Source: CAWFXC01 sp963819735 (lineage in GTDB: Bacteria > Actinomycetota > Acidimicrobiia > IMCC26256 > DASPTH01). Taken from it: a stretch of 64,000 nucleotides of DNA. The notes under the pieces are model-generated. The model was not told the DNA's origin. It saw only the letters and a program-made list of their open reading frames with translations, and ran no database searches. Shown in pieces: positions 18,103 to 27,498 of the stretch; position 1 is the first letter of the stretch; every line of letters begins with the position of its first letter. The stretch spans positions 186,001-250,000 of the forward strand of contig CAWFXC010000002.1 of the NCBI GenBank assembly GCA_963819735.1, written 5' to 3'. A program made the translations under genes and the position numbers.

Positions 18103-19490
18103 ACGGGGTGCAGGCCCTGGTGGCCGTCGCGCTCGTCGCCGGCGCCACCACGCTCGGCCGCCTCCTCGACATCGACATCACCGCCGCCGCCCTCCTGCTC
18201 CTCATCGCCGCGCTGCTGTCCACGCTCCTCGGTCGCGTCGGCGCGGTGGTGGGCACCGCGCTCGGCTTCCTCGCGCTCAACTACTTCTTCACCGCCCCCA
18301 CCGGCAGCTTCGACGTGCAGAAGGGCGACGACCTGGTCGCGCTCCTGGCGTTCGTGGTCGCGTGCGGGGTGCTGAGTTGGACGGTCTCGCGGCTCAACGG
18401 TCTGCGGCGCACCGCCGAGCAGCGCGAGCGGGAGACCCAGATCCGCCTCGATCTCACCAGCCGGCTCATGGCGGGCGAGGATCCCGACACCGTCGTCGCC
18501 GGCGCGGCCGAGGCGTTGGTCGCGCTGTTCGCACTCACCTCGTGCACGCTGCGCGGCCCCGGCGTCTCGTCGACCGCGGTCGGTCCCGGCACGCCGGGCC
18601 CGCCGATCACCGTGCGCATCCCGCCCCTCGACGTGGAAGCGACGGCGCGCCGCGAACAGCCGCTGTCGTCGTCGGACCGCGCGTTGCTCGAAGCGCTGGT
18701 CGCGGGCTTGGCCGCCGCCATAGACCGGCTGCGGCTCGAAGCCGAAGCGCGTGAAGCGCGTGTCTCCGCGCAGGTCGGGCGCACCCGTTCCGGCTTCCTG
18801 TCCGCAGTGACCCACAACCTGCGCACGCCACTGGCATCGATCAAGGCCGCGTCGTCGACCCTGCGCGCCCCCGATCTCGACCTCGACCCCGAAGACCGGC
18901 TCGAGCTGCTCGACACGATCTACGACGAGACCGATCGGCTCGAGCGCCTCGTCACCAACATCCTCGAGCTCAGCCGCGTCCGCGCCGGTGCGCTCGATGT
19001 GCACCGCGAATCCGTCGACCTGCGCGACCTCGCCCAGGCATCGGTGCGACGCCTCCGGCCGTTGGCCCGAGCCCACCGAATCCGGCTCGACGTCGATCCC
19101 ACGGTGCGCGACGTCGAGGTCGACATCCAGATGATGGAGCAGGTGTTCGGCAACCTGCTCGAGAACGCTCTGCGCTTCGCGCCGCCCGGGTCGGAGATTC
19201 TGATCTCGGCCCGCACCAGCCCGTGCGCGAGCGGCACCGGGACCGGCGCGCCGGCGGGTGTCGAGGTGCGCGTGGCCGATCACGGGCCCGGTGTCCCGCC
19301 CGCGGAGCGGGAGCGCATCTTCGAGGAGTTCACGCGGGTCGACGGCCGCCCCGACGCCACCGGCACCGGACTCGGGCTCGCGATCGTGCACGCACTCGTG
19401 ACCGCGCACGCCGGGCACGTATGGTGCGAAGAGACGCCAGGAGGCGGCGCGACGATCGCGTGCTTCGTGCCGTCGGAGGGCCGTACGTGA
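18042..19490 (+). CDS. KdpD-like sensor histidine kinase (DUF4118 type), up to 482 aa
   Basis: Membrane sensor with a cluster of short N-terminal helices (about residues 23-120, including GTALGFLALNYFFTAPTGSF typical of the KdpD/DUF4118 membrane region). A GAF-like linker, a HisKA dimerisation helix with His258 (SAVTHNLRTPLASIKAA) and a HATPase domain (NLLENALRFAPPG, DHGPGVPP, GTGLGLAIV) follow. The N-terminal KdpD sensor/USP part is absent, so this is a short form. The start is uncertain: ATG 18042, GTG 18078 and GTG 18108 are all in frame, and the CGTCA repeats favour a later one. Its stop overlaps the regulator's start (GTGA). Confidence 0.85.
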   Translation: MDPASRGRQRRTVTRQDAVKNGVQALVAVALVAGATTLGRLLDIDITAAALLLLIAALLSTLLGRVGAVVGTALGFLALNYFFTAPTGSFDVQKGDDLVALLAFVVACGVLSWTVSRLNGLRRTAEQRERETQIRLDLTSRLMAGEDPDTVVAGAAEALVALFALTSCTLRGPGVSSTAVGPGTPGPPITVRIPPLDVEATARREQPLSSSDRALLEALVAGLAAAIDRLRLEAEAREARVSAQVGRTRSGFLSAVTHNLRTPLASIKAASSTLRAPDLDLDPEDRLELLDTIYDETDRLERLVTNILELSRVRAGALDVHRESVDLRDLAQASVRRLRPLARAHRIRLDVDPTVRDVEVDIQMMEQVFGNLLENALRFAPPGSEILISARTSPCASGTGTGAPAGVEVRVADHGPGVPPAERERIFEEFTRVDGRPDATGTGLGLAIVHALVTAHAGHVWCEETPGGGATIACFVPSEGRT

Positions 19491-20203
19491 CCACCGTGTT
19501 GGTAGTTGAAGACGACACTCCCCTGCGCCGTGCGCTGCGCACGAGCCTGCGAGCGCGCTCGCTCGACGTGGTCGAGTGCGCGAGCGGCCAGGATGCACTC
19601 GTGCTCGTCGCCGACCGCCGGCCCGACGTCGTGCTCCTCGATCTCGGTCTGCCCGACATCGACGGCGTCGAGGTGCTCCGCCGGATGCGGTCGTTCAGCG
19701 AGGTTCCGGTGGTGGTGCTCACGGCCCGCGACCGTCAGAGCGACAAGATCGCCGCCCTCGACGCGGGGGCCGACGACTACGTCACCAAGCCGTTCGACAT
19801 CGAAGAGCTCCTGGCACGCGTCCGCGCCGTCCTGCGCCGCGTCCCACAGTCGGCATCGGCCGTCGCGGTCGTCCGCATCGACGACCTCGAGATCGACCTC
19901 GCCCTCCGGCAGGTGCGGCGCGCGGGCGAGATCGTGCACCTCACCAAGACGGAGCTCGCGCTGCTCGAACAGCTCGTGACCAACCCGGGCAAGCTCCTCA
20001 CCCACGAGTACCTGCTCCGACAGGTGTGGGGCCAGGGCTACGGCTCGGAGAGCAACTACCTGCGGGTCTACGTCGGCCAGCTCCGACGCAAGCTGAGCGA
20101 CGACGCCGCCAACCCTCGGCTCATCGTCACCGAGCCCGGCATCGGGTACCGCTGGATCGGCAGCGAGAGCGAGCTCGACTCGCAGGAGACCCGCTCATCG
20201 TGA
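19487..20203 (+). CDS. KdpE-like OmpR-family response regulator, 238 aa
   Basis: Receiver domain with acidic pocket Glu8-Asp9-Asp10, phosphoacceptor Asp52 (VVLLDLGLPD) and the conserved Lys in DDYVTKPFD, followed by an OmpR/PhoB winged helix ending in NPRLIVTEPGIGYRWIG. Partner of the KdpD-like kinase. GTG 19487 overlaps the kinase stop by four bases, and its own stop overlaps the next start by four bases, so kinase, regulator and mannosidase are translationally coupled. The TEPGIGYRW ending is KdpE-like. No kdpFABC genes are in the window; the divergent KimA-type transporter is a plausible target. Confidence 0.9.
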   Translation: MTTVLVVEDDTPLRRALRTSLRARSLDVVECASGQDALVLVADRRPDVVLLDLGLPDIDGVEVLRRMRSFSEVPVVVLTARDRQSDKIAALDAGADDYVTKPFDIEELLARVRAVLRRVPQSASAVAVVRIDDLEIDLALRQVRRAGEIVHLTKTELALLEQLVTNPGKLLTHEYLLRQVWGQGYGSESNYLRVYVGQLRRKLSDDAANPRLIVTEPGIGYRWIGSESELDSQETRSS

Positions 20204-22970
20204 ACGAACCAACGCAGGAAGTCGCGATCGTTCCCCACACGCACTGGGACCGTGAGTGGTACGCCCCGTTCCAGGCGTACCGCGTGAAGTTGGTGCACCT
20301 GGTCGACGACCTGCTCGCGCTGCTCGAGGCCGATCCCTCGTTCACGCGCTTCCTGCTCGACGGCCAGACCGCGGTGATCGACGACTACCTCGAGGTGCGT
20401 CCCGAAGCCGCGCCGCGCCTCGCCCGGTTGGCCGCCGACGGCCGGCTCCAGGTGGGTCCGTGGATGATCCTCATGGACGAGTTCATGGTCTCGGGCGAGA
20501 CGATCATCCGCAACCTGCAGCTCGGCACCGCGCGCGCCGCGCGACTCGGTGGTGACGCGGCGATGCGCGTGGGCTACCTCCCCGACATGTTCGGGCACAT
20601 CGCGCAGATGCCCCAGATCCTGCGCCTCGCCGGGCTCGAGCACGCGGTCGTCTGGCGCGGCGTGCCGGGGGCCATCGACAAGACCGCCTTCACCTGGACC
20701 GCGCCCGACGGCTCGAGCGTGCGCGCCGAGTACCTCTACGGCTCGTATTCGAACGGACGCGACATCCCGCAGGACCCGGAGCAGCTCGTCGCCCGGGCGC
20801 GCGGCTACCAGGCGGAGTTGGGGTCGGCACAGCTCCCCGGCGGCGGCATGCTCCTCATGAACGGCTCCGATCACCTCCTCCCCCAACCGTGGCTGGGGCG
20901 GGTCGTCGCCGCCGCCAACGACACGCAGTGCGACTACCACTTCGCGGTCACGTCGCTCGGCGAATACGTCCGCGCGCAACCGTCCGACGGCATCCCCGTC
21001 TGGCACGGCGAGTTGCGCTCCGGGGCGCGGGCCAACGTGCTCATGGGGGTGGCGTCGAACCGTGTCGACGTCCACCAGGCCGCGGCGCACGCTGAACGCG
21101 CACTCGAGCGCCTCGCCGAACCGCTCAACGCGCTGTTGCTCCCGCCGGCTGAGTACCCCCACGCGCTGCTCGGCATCGGGTGGCGGCAACTCGTCTTGAA
21201 CAGCGCGCACGACTCGTCGTGCGCGTGCAGCGACGACGAAGTCGTCGAAGCGGTGCGGGTGCGCTACCAGGAAGCGCGGCAGATCGGCGACGCGCTCGCC
21301 CGCGACGCGCTCCATCAACTCGCCACCACCGTCGACGCGCCGCCCGGCTCGACCATCGTGATGAACCCGACGGCGGCGACGCGCCGCGGGTTGGTGACCG
21401 TCCCGATTCCCGGTGCGGGTCCCGTGCACCTCGTCGCGCTCGACGGCACCGCGTGCCCGAGCCAGGTCGTGGGCACCACTGCGGGGGAGGGCATCTCCAC
21501 CGTCGTCGTCGGGCAGAAGATCCGCTGGGTGCTGGAGATGATGCGCGGCCCCGAGCTCGCGGGCGCCCGCATCGCCCGGGTCGACCTCGATCGCCTGCCC
21601 GACGGCACGGTCGAGCTCACCTTCCACGACGCCGGCCCCGACGACACCCCGATCGATCTCGAATCGACCAAGGAGCAGCTGCTCGCGCTCGGGGAGGCGG
21701 GCGAGACGATCTCGATCAAGCAGCGCCGCGCACCCGTGCGCGAGGTGGTGTTCGCCGCCGATCCGGTGCCGGGATTCGGCTGGCGCACCTTCCGCGCCAT
21801 CGAAGGCCGCGGGCCCACCACCGCGGTCCGCGCCGAGGGACTCGTCGTGGAGAACGAGCACTTGTGGGTCGAGGTCGATCCCGGCGACGGCACGTTCACG
21901 ATCGAGGCCGACGGTGTCCGCATCGCGGGGGCCAACCGCTACGTCGACGGCGGCGACGGCGGCGACACCTACAACTACTCGCCACCGGCCGTCGACACCA
22001 TCGTCGAGCGAGCGGCGTCGGTCACGGTCGCGGTGGCCGAAGCGGGTCCCGCGCGCGCCGGCTCGTCGTCACTGCGCAGTACGCGCTCCCCACGCACGCG
22101 ATCGGCGACGAACGCTCGTGCCGCGAGCGCAGCGCCGACACCGTGACCACCGAGGTACGCACCACGCTGGAGCTGCGGGCGGGAGAGCGCTTCCTGCGTG
22201 TGCACGTCGAGTTCGACAATCGCGCGCGCGACCACCGCCTGCGGGCGCACTTCCCCCTCGCGGCACCGGTCCATGGCTCCGACGCCGAGTGCGCGTTCGC
22301 GGTGGTCCACCGCGGGCTGGTCGCCGAAGGCGGCCCACACGAGTTCGGCCTACCCACGTTCGTATCGCGCCGCTTCGTCGACTGTTCGGCGCCTCCCGCG
22401 TCGGGACCCGACCAGACCGGGCTCGCGGTGCTGCACGACGGGCTGCTCGAGTACGAGGTCGTCAACGAGGGCTCCGAGCTCGCGCTCACGCTCCTGCGCG
22501 CCACCGGCTACCTCTCGCGCTCGGAGCTGTCCCTCCGGCCGAACCCGGCCGGGCCACTCGATCCGCTCGAGGGCCCCCAACTGCAACGGGTCCTCGCCCT
22601 CGACTACGCGCTGCTCCCCCACCGCGGCGACTGGCGCGCCGCCGGTCTCCACGAGGCGGCCGACGAGTTCCTGGTGCCGCTGGAACGGGTGCGGGGTGGA
22701 GGCTGGCCCGGCGCCGCCGCCCCTGCCACCGGCCGCGCCCTGGCCGTCGAGGGCGCGCCGGTGTCGGCGTTGCTGCGCGACGAGTCCGGCGCGCTGACCA
22801 TCCGGCTGTACAACCCGTCCGACGACCCGGCCGAGGCCACCGTCGGCGGCGACGACACGCGCGGTCCGGCGCGCGGCACGGTGATCGACCTCATGGGCGA
22901 ACCGCAGGGCGAGTTCACCGGCTCGATCAGGCTGCGCCCATTCGAGATCGCGTCCGTCCGGCTCGACTGA
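20200..22970 (+). CDS. Glycoside hydrolase family 38 alpha-mannosidase, one frameshift
   Basis: GH38 enzyme removing alpha-mannosyl residues. The N-terminal catalytic domain begins with zinc-binding HTHWDREWY and contains the nucleophile region MRVGYLPDMFGHIAQMPQIL; the central helical and C-terminal beta domains follow. No signal peptide, so it is probably cytoplasmic. One base is missing near 22058, where PARA should run on into RLVVTAQYALPTHAIG; restoring it gives 923 residues. GTG 20200 overlaps the regulator's stop (GTGA). A mannosidase as third gene of a Kdp-like operon is unexpected. It may act on mannosylated storage, wall or solute molecules, but this is speculation. Confidence 0.87.
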
Positions 22971-22999
22971 GCGCGCCGACCGCCGCCATGCACGCGCGG

Positions 23000-24190
23000 T
23001 CAGGGTGGCGACAACAACGTCTCACCGTGGGGTTCGGTCGTCGACCAGGTCGGATCGAGCCCCGGTACGGTGAGCCGCACGTCGGCCGGCGCATCCCACA
23101 GCAGCGCGGGCCGGTCGCCGTGCCAGCGCACCGAGAACGACACCGGGCCCCGGCGGGTCGGCGCGTCGCGCACATCGACGGCGAGACCGCGCCACTCGGG
23201 CGGCCATTCGTCGAGGAGCACGACCGACGCGTCGTCGTCGCGCAACAACGTGTTGCGCACCGCGGCCAGGAACGCGCAGTCACCCGACGCCGCGAGATCG
23301 CGCGCGGCCGCCCACGTCGCCGGAGTCGGCACCCGATTCCCGAGCCGGCGCCGCTCGCGGCCGGTGAGGCGCGCCCACGCGCCGGCCGCCTCGGCGTCGA
23401 ATCCCCAGTCCTCGAGCGTGGCCACGACCGCGGGATCGGCCTTCCACGCCTGCCCGGCGAGCAGGGTGGCCGCCCACGCGGTGTCGACCGCGGTCTGCAA
23501 CACCGGATCGGGTAGCTCCACCCGCATCCCCCGGTCGAGCTGTGCCCGCCATCCCCGCGCCACCGCGTCCGGCCCGGGCAACGCCTTCACGTCGACCGTC
23601 CCGAGACCGCGCAGACCGAGCGTGACGGCGGCGCGGAGCGTGGTGCGGTGGGCGACCGGGTAGAGGAAGGCCGCGGTGAGGCGGGCCCCGCGGTCCCGGC
23701 GGGGCGCGAAGGGCCCGTCCGACGCGTTGCCGCTGGTGACGGTGTCCTCGGTCGTACCGTCGGCCGCGACCGCCCACCGCGAGGGTGGTCGAGCGGTCCG
23801 CAGCGCGGCGCGTCCGTCGACGTAGACGGTGTCGCGGTCCAGATCGACGGTGCTGGCGCCGCGCACCACCAGCGCGGCCACGAACGGCGCCGGTGATTCG
23901 TTGGCCACGTCGATCACCGCGACGTCGTCGGCCCCCGCCACCGCGGCGCCGAACACCCGCTGCACCGCGTCGCCGCCGGGAACGCGCATCGACGTCTGCA
24001 CGACCGGCATGTCGTCGACGCGCGACTGGCGGACCGCGACCTCGCGCCCGGGCACGTGCCACCGGTCGTCACCGCCGATCCACCAGTCGAGCTCCCAGCC
24101 GATCCGCTCGCCGATCAGTCGGCCGGTCCGCCCGACCGACGCACCGCGCGCGCCGCCCAGGACCCCGATGAGGATGCCCTCGTCGATCAC
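23000..24190 (-). CDS. Uncharacterised protein, 396 aa, possibly six-hairpin glycosidase-like
   Basis: Not firmly recognised. The N-terminal half is beta-rich (opening MIDEGILIGVLGGARGASVG, later WELDWWIGGDDRWHVPGREV) and the C-terminal half helical (VLQTAVDTAWAATLLAGQAW), ending with a short beta piece. This beta-sandwich plus helical arrangement is reminiscent of (alpha/alpha)6 glycosidases, but no catalytic motif can be pointed to. No signal peptide. ATG 24190 is 20 bases after the gpsA stop, so it is probably the second gene of a gpsA operon. It converges with the mannosidase gene, leaving 29 bases between stops. Confidence 0.6.
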   Translation of the reverse strand: MIDEGILIGVLGGARGASVGRTGRLIGERIGWELDWWIGGDDRWHVPGREVAVRQSRVDDMPVVQTSMRVPGGDAVQRVFGAAVAGADDVAVIDVANESPAPFVAALVVRGASTVDLDRDTVYVDGRAALRTARPPSRWAVAADGTTEDTVTSGNASDGPFAPRRDRGARLTAAFLYPVAHRTTLRAAVTLGLRGLGTVDVKALPGPDAVARGWRAQLDRGMRVELPDPVLQTAVDTAWAATLLAGQAWKADPAVVATLEDWGFDAEAAGAWARLTGRERRRLGNRVPTPATWAAARDLAASGDCAFLAAVRNTLLRDDDASVVLLDEWPPEWRGLAVDVRDAPTRRGPVSFSVRWHGDRPALLWDAPADVRLTVPGLDPTWSTTEPHGETLLSPP

Positions 24191-24209
24191 GACCAGACCT
24201 GTCCCACGC

Positions 24210-25241
24210 TCATGACAGGCCGTGCAGCTCCGCCTTCGCCTCCCGGAGCATGAGCTCGGGTACGAGCTCGGCCGGTCGGCGACCGTCGTAGAGCACCGCG
24301 CCCACCATCGCCGCGATCGGCATCTCGATACCGGCCCGCTCCGCGAGCTCGAGCAGCGCGGCGGTGCTCTTGACTCCCTCGGCCACCATGTTCGACTCCG
24401 CCACGATCTCCTCGAGTGATCGCCCGCGGCCGAGCTCGAAGCCCACGTTGCGGTTGCGGCTCTTCGTGCTGGTGCACGTGGCCACGAGATCGCCCAGCCC
24501 CGCGAGCCCCGCGAACGTCATCGGCTCTCCACCCAACGCCACGCCGAGCCGCGCCACTTCGGCGAGCCCTCGGGTGATGAGCGCGGCCTGCGTGTTGTCG
24601 CCGTAGCCCAAACCTGCCGCGGTACCCGACGCGATCGCGATCACGTTCTTCATCGCGCCCGCGACCTCGCAACCGATCACGTCGGGATTCGTGTACACGC
24701 GGAAGCTGCGGCTCATGCAGAGCTGCTGCAACTCGCGGGCGGTCGCCGGATCGGGGCAGGCGATCACCGACGCGGCAGGCTGACCCTCCGCCACCTCGCG
24801 GGCGAGGTTGGGGCCGGTGAGCACCGCTACGCGGTCGGGGCGATGGCCGGGCAGCACGTCGAGCGTCACTTCCGTCATCCGCAGCAATGTGCCCTGTTCG
24901 ATGCCCTTGGCCAGGCTGACGACCGGCGTGTCGGGTTGCACGAGGGGCGCGGCGGCCTCCAGCACGGCGCGGAATCCGTGCGACGGGACCGCCATCACGA
25001 TCACACCGGCGCCGGAACACGCTTCGGTGAGGTCGGTGGTGGCCCGCAGCTCGCGCGGCAAGGCGACGCCGGGCATGTAGGTGCGGTTCTCGTGCTCGGC
25101 CGCGATCTGGGCGACGACGCCGGCGTTGCGCCCCCACAACACGGTGGGCGCGTGCTGGTTCACGATGGCGGCGACGGTGGTTCCCCACGAGCCGGCGCCG
25201 ATGACCGCAACGGATGCGCCGGGCTCCACGATCGGTAGCAT
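24210..25241 (-). CDS. gpsA: Glycerol-3-phosphate dehydrogenase [NAD(P)+], 343 aa
   Basis: Cytoplasmic enzyme reducing dihydroxyacetone phosphate to sn-glycerol 3-phosphate for phospholipid synthesis. The Rossmann motif VAVIGAGSWGTTVAAIV is at the N-terminus; MAVPSHGFR, SLAKGIEQGT, TGPNLAREVAEG, the catalytic-Lys segment GAMKNVIAIASG and GLAGLGDLVATCTSTKSRNR are all standard. Length is typical. ATG 25241 lies 45 bases from the divergent cofC, so both promoters must overlap in this gap. Confidence 0.96.
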   Translation of the reverse strand: MLPIVEPGASVAVIGAGSWGTTVAAIVNQHAPTVLWGRNAGVVAQIAAEHENRTYMPGVALPRELRATTDLTEACSGAGVIVMAVPSHGFRAVLEAAAPLVQPDTPVVSLAKGIEQGTLLRMTEVTLDVLPGHRPDRVAVLTGPNLAREVAEGQPAASVIACPDPATARELQQLCMSRSFRVYTNPDVIGCEVAGAMKNVIAIASGTAAGLGYGDNTQAALITRGLAEVARLGVALGGEPMTFAGLAGLGDLVATCTSTKSRNRNVGFELGRGRSLEEIVAESNMVAEGVKSTAALLELAERAGIEMPIAAMVGAVLYDGRRPAELVPELMLREAKAELHGLS

Positions 25242-25286
25242 ACGTGGAGCGATGTTCCATCACTTCTCCTCCCGGGTCGCGCGCCG

Positions 25287-25877
25287 ATGACGCGTACGGG
25301 AGTGGTGATCCCGATCCACGCGTTCGCGCTCGGCAAGGCTCGGTTGGCCGACGCGCTCGACGCGTCCGAGCGAGCCACTCTGGCCCGCCGGTGGGCCGAG
25401 CAGGTCGCGACCGCGGCCGCCGATCACCTGACGATCGTGGTGTCCTCGGATCGCGAGGTACGTGAGTGGGCACGCGGGCTCGCGCTCGATGTCCTCGACG
25501 ATCCCGGCACCCTCGACTCCGCCGCCGACATCGGCCGCGTGGCACTGCGCGACCGCGGCTGCACCCGCGTGGTCGTCGCCCACGCCGATCTCCCCCACGC
25601 CCGCACGTTCGCGGGCGTCGTGCGCGACGCGTCCCGGCCCATCGCGGTGATCGTCCCGTGCCACCGCGACGACGGCACGCCGGTGCTCTCCCTGCCCGCG
25701 GCCGCCGACTTCCGCTTCGCCTACGGGCCGGGATCGTTCCGCCGCCACGCCGCCGAAGCGCACCGCATCGGTCTGGGACTGCGCGTCGTGCGCGACCCCG
25801 ACCTCGCGTTCGACGTCGACGTCCCCGAGGACCTGCTCGAGCTCGGCACCGAGTTGCAGGCATCACCCGCCCCGTGA
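25287..25877 (+). CDS. cofC: 2-phospho-L-lactate/phosphoenolpyruvate guanylyltransferase CofC/FbiD, 196 aa
   Basis: Guanylyltransferase activating 2-phospholactate (archaea) or phosphoenolpyruvate (FbiD, actinobacteria) for coenzyme F420 synthesis. Family marks are VIPIHAFALGKARLA at the N-terminus, VVVAHADLPHA and the C-terminal GTPVLSLPAAADFRFAYGPG with SFRRHAAEA. Length fits. Its stop overlaps the next start by four bases (GTGA). Two F420-type oxidoreductases elsewhere in the window fit the role; other F420 synthesis genes are not present here. Confidence 0.88.
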   Translation: MTRTGVVIPIHAFALGKARLADALDASERATLARRWAEQVATAAADHLTIVVSSDREVREWARGLALDVLDDPGTLDSAADIGRVALRDRGCTRVVVAHADLPHARTFAGVVRDASRPIAVIVPCHRDDGTPVLSLPAAADFRFAYGPGSFRRHAAEAHRIGLGLRVVRDPDLAFDVDVPEDLLELGTELQASPAP

Positions 25878-26590
25878 CCGGCGCAGTCTCGGCGGATCTG
25901 CCCATCCCCGACCGCGTACTCGCGATCGGGGCCCATCCCGACGACATCGAGTTCGGGTGTGGCGCCACGTTGGCCAAGTGGGCGGCCGCGGGCACCCACG
26001 TGGAGTTGGCCGTGCTCACCGACGGTTCCAAGGGCACGTGGGACCCCGATTGTGATCTGGCCGCCCTCGTGGCGACCCGCCAACGCGAGCAGCGCGATGC
26101 GGCACGCGCGCTCGGGGCCGCCGACGTCCACTTCCTCGCTTACACCGACGGCGATCTCGACAGTGGTGTCGCAGCACGCGAACGGGTGTGCGAGGTGATC
26201 CGCGCCGCCCGGCCCGACGTCGTCCTCGGCCACGATCCGTGGAAGCAGTACCGCCTCCACCCCGATCACCATCACGCCGGCCAACTCGTGATCGACGGCA
26301 TCGTCGCCGCGCGCGATCCGCACTTCTTCCCGCGCGCCGGCGTGCCGCACCGGCCCACGCATCTCCTGCTCTTCGAAGCCCAGGTGATCGACCACGTCGA
26401 GCACGTCGCCGACACGGTCGACGTCAAGATCGACGCGCTGCTGTGCCACCGGAGTCAGTGGCGTTCCACCATGGGAATCGATGCCGATGCGCCGACAGCC
26501 GACGCGCAACGGGAAACGTTCGCCGAGAAGATCCGCGCTCGAGTCGCCACCGACGGTGGTGAGGCGTTCAAGCACCTCGACGAACTCTGA
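25874..26590 (+). CDS. PIG-L/LmbE-family N-deacetylase, 238 aa
   Basis: Zinc-dependent deacetylase family that includes MshB and mycothiol amidase Mca as well as GlcNAc-PI deacetylase. Zinc ligands and base are in IGAHPDDIEFGCGAT (His-Pro-Asp-Asp) and in YRLHPDHHHAGQL. It is shorter than typical MshB or Mca (about 290-300), so the substrate is left open. GTG 25874 overlaps the cofC stop (GTGA), indicating coupled translation. No transmembrane segment is seen. Confidence 0.82.
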   Translation: MTGAVSADLPIPDRVLAIGAHPDDIEFGCGATLAKWAAAGTHVELAVLTDGSKGTWDPDCDLAALVATRQREQRDAARALGAADVHFLAYTDGDLDSGVAARERVCEVIRAARPDVVLGHDPWKQYRLHPDHHHAGQLVIDGIVAARDPHFFPRAGVPHRPTHLLLFEAQVIDHVEHVADTVDVKIDALLCHRSQWRSTMGIDADAPTADAQRETFAEKIRARVATDGGEAFKHLDEL

Positions 26591-26635
26591 GGTCGCGGCA
26601 CCGATCGTCGTCGGCGATCCGCAACGCCACGCGAA

Positions 26636-26663
26636 GAGGGAGGACCCCGCAGGGCCCTCCCTC
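26636..26663. terminator. Terminator hairpin between convergent genes
   Basis: Arms GAGGGAGG / CCTCCCTC of 8 bp enclose a GC-rich 12-base loop. It lies between the convergent PIG-L and H1-like genes, 46 bp after the former and 24 bp after the latter, and can serve both. Confidence 0.6.
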
Positions 26664-26686
26664 GCTCGTGAACCGAAGTGCTTGCG

Positions 26687-27175
26687 TCAGCGACGCTTGG
26701 CGACGCGGCGCTTGGCCGGCGCCTTCTTCGCGGTGCGCTTGACGACGCGGCGCTTTGCGGGCGCACGCTTCGTGGTGGCCTTCTTCGCGGTGGCCTTCTT
26801 GGCCGTCCGGCGCTTCGCGGGCGCCTTCTTCGCGGTGGCCTTCTTCACGGTCCGGCGCTTCGCGGGCGCCTTCTTGGCGGTGGCCTTCTTGACCGTCCGG
26901 CGCTTCGCGGGCGCCTTCTTGGCCGTGGCCTTCTTCACGGTCCGGCGCTTCGCGGGCGCCTTCTTCGCGGTGGCCTTCTTGACCGTCCGGCGCTTCGCGG
27001 GCGCCTTCTTGGCCGCGGCCTTCTTGACCGTACGACGCTTGGCCGGCTTCCGTGCCGCCGTCTTCTTGGCTACACGACGCTTGGCCGGCTTGCGGGCCGT
27101 CGTCTTCTTGGCCGTTGTCTTCTTGGCCGTTGTCTTCCGTGCAGTGCGTCTCTTTGCAGGAGGCACGGTCACCAC
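26687..27175 (-). CDS. Lysine/arginine/alanine-rich histone H1-like DNA-binding protein, 162 aa
   Basis: Extremely basic, low-complexity protein made almost only of Lys, Arg, Ala, Thr, Val and Pro. It carries five near-identical 15-residue units of the type APAKRRTVKKATAKK (residues 58-132) flanked by shorter AKK/KRR repeats. Such tails resemble eukaryotic H1, chlamydial Hc1 and the basic tail of mycobacterial HupB, and bind and condense DNA without a folded domain. The HU gene is 47 bp upstream on the same strand, so HU and tail are encoded as two proteins instead of one fused HupB. Repeat number could vary between strains. ATG 27175. Confidence 0.87.
   Translation of the reverse strand: MVTVPPAKRRTARKTTAKKTTAKKTTARKPAKRRVAKKTAARKPAKRRTVKKAAAKKAPAKRRTVKKATAKKAPAKRRTVKKATAKKAPAKRRTVKKATAKKAPAKRRTVKKATAKKAPAKRRTAKKATAKKATTKRAPAKRRVVKRTAKKAPAKRRVAKRR
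26780..27004 (-). repeat. Five 45-bp in-frame tandem repeats
   Basis: Five consecutive 45-bp units encode the 15-residue repeats of the H1-like protein. Units differ by a few mostly synonymous or conservative changes, so they are older than a recent slippage but remain prone to recombination. Confidence 0.85.
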
Positions 27176-27222
27176 CTTTCGCTAGGAATATTCGGGTCGT
27201 AGGACCAGGCGGGAGCCCGTTC

Positions 27223-27498
27223 CTACTTGTTCACGGCTGACTTGAACGCAGCTCCTGCTGAGAACTTCACGCCCTTTGATGCCGCGATCTGTACCGGCTC
27301 GCCCGTGCGCGGGTTGCGACCCGTGCGCGCCGCGCGTGATGAGCGGGAGAACGAACCAAAACCGGGAAGTGTGACTTTGTCGTCGGATGCGACTGCTGCC
27401 TGCACCGATTCGATGAGCGCATTCAACGCGCGCTCTGCATCGGCTTTGCTGAGCCCGGCACCCTCCGCAATGCTGTCGACGAGCTCTGACTTGTTCAC
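27223..27498 (-). CDS. hup: HU-family nucleoid DNA-binding protein, 91 aa
   Basis: HU/IHF fold protein: VNKSELVDSIAEGAGLSKA opens the helical dimerisation half, LPGFGSFSRSSRAARTGRNP contains the conserved GFGSF and the beta arm base, and GVKFSAGAAFKSAVNK closes it. It bends and compacts DNA as a dimer. It lacks the long basic tail found in mycobacterial HupB; that role may be played by the adjacent H1-like gene. GTG 27498 has a GGAGG site 5 bases upstream (GGAGGCCAGC). The upstream 560 bp hold no gene and presumably contain its promoter. Confidence 0.95.
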   Translation of the reverse strand: MNKSELVDSIAEGAGLSKADAERALNALIESVQAAVASDDKVTLPGFGSFSRSSRAARTGRNPRTGEPVQIAASKGVKFSAGAAFKSAVNK

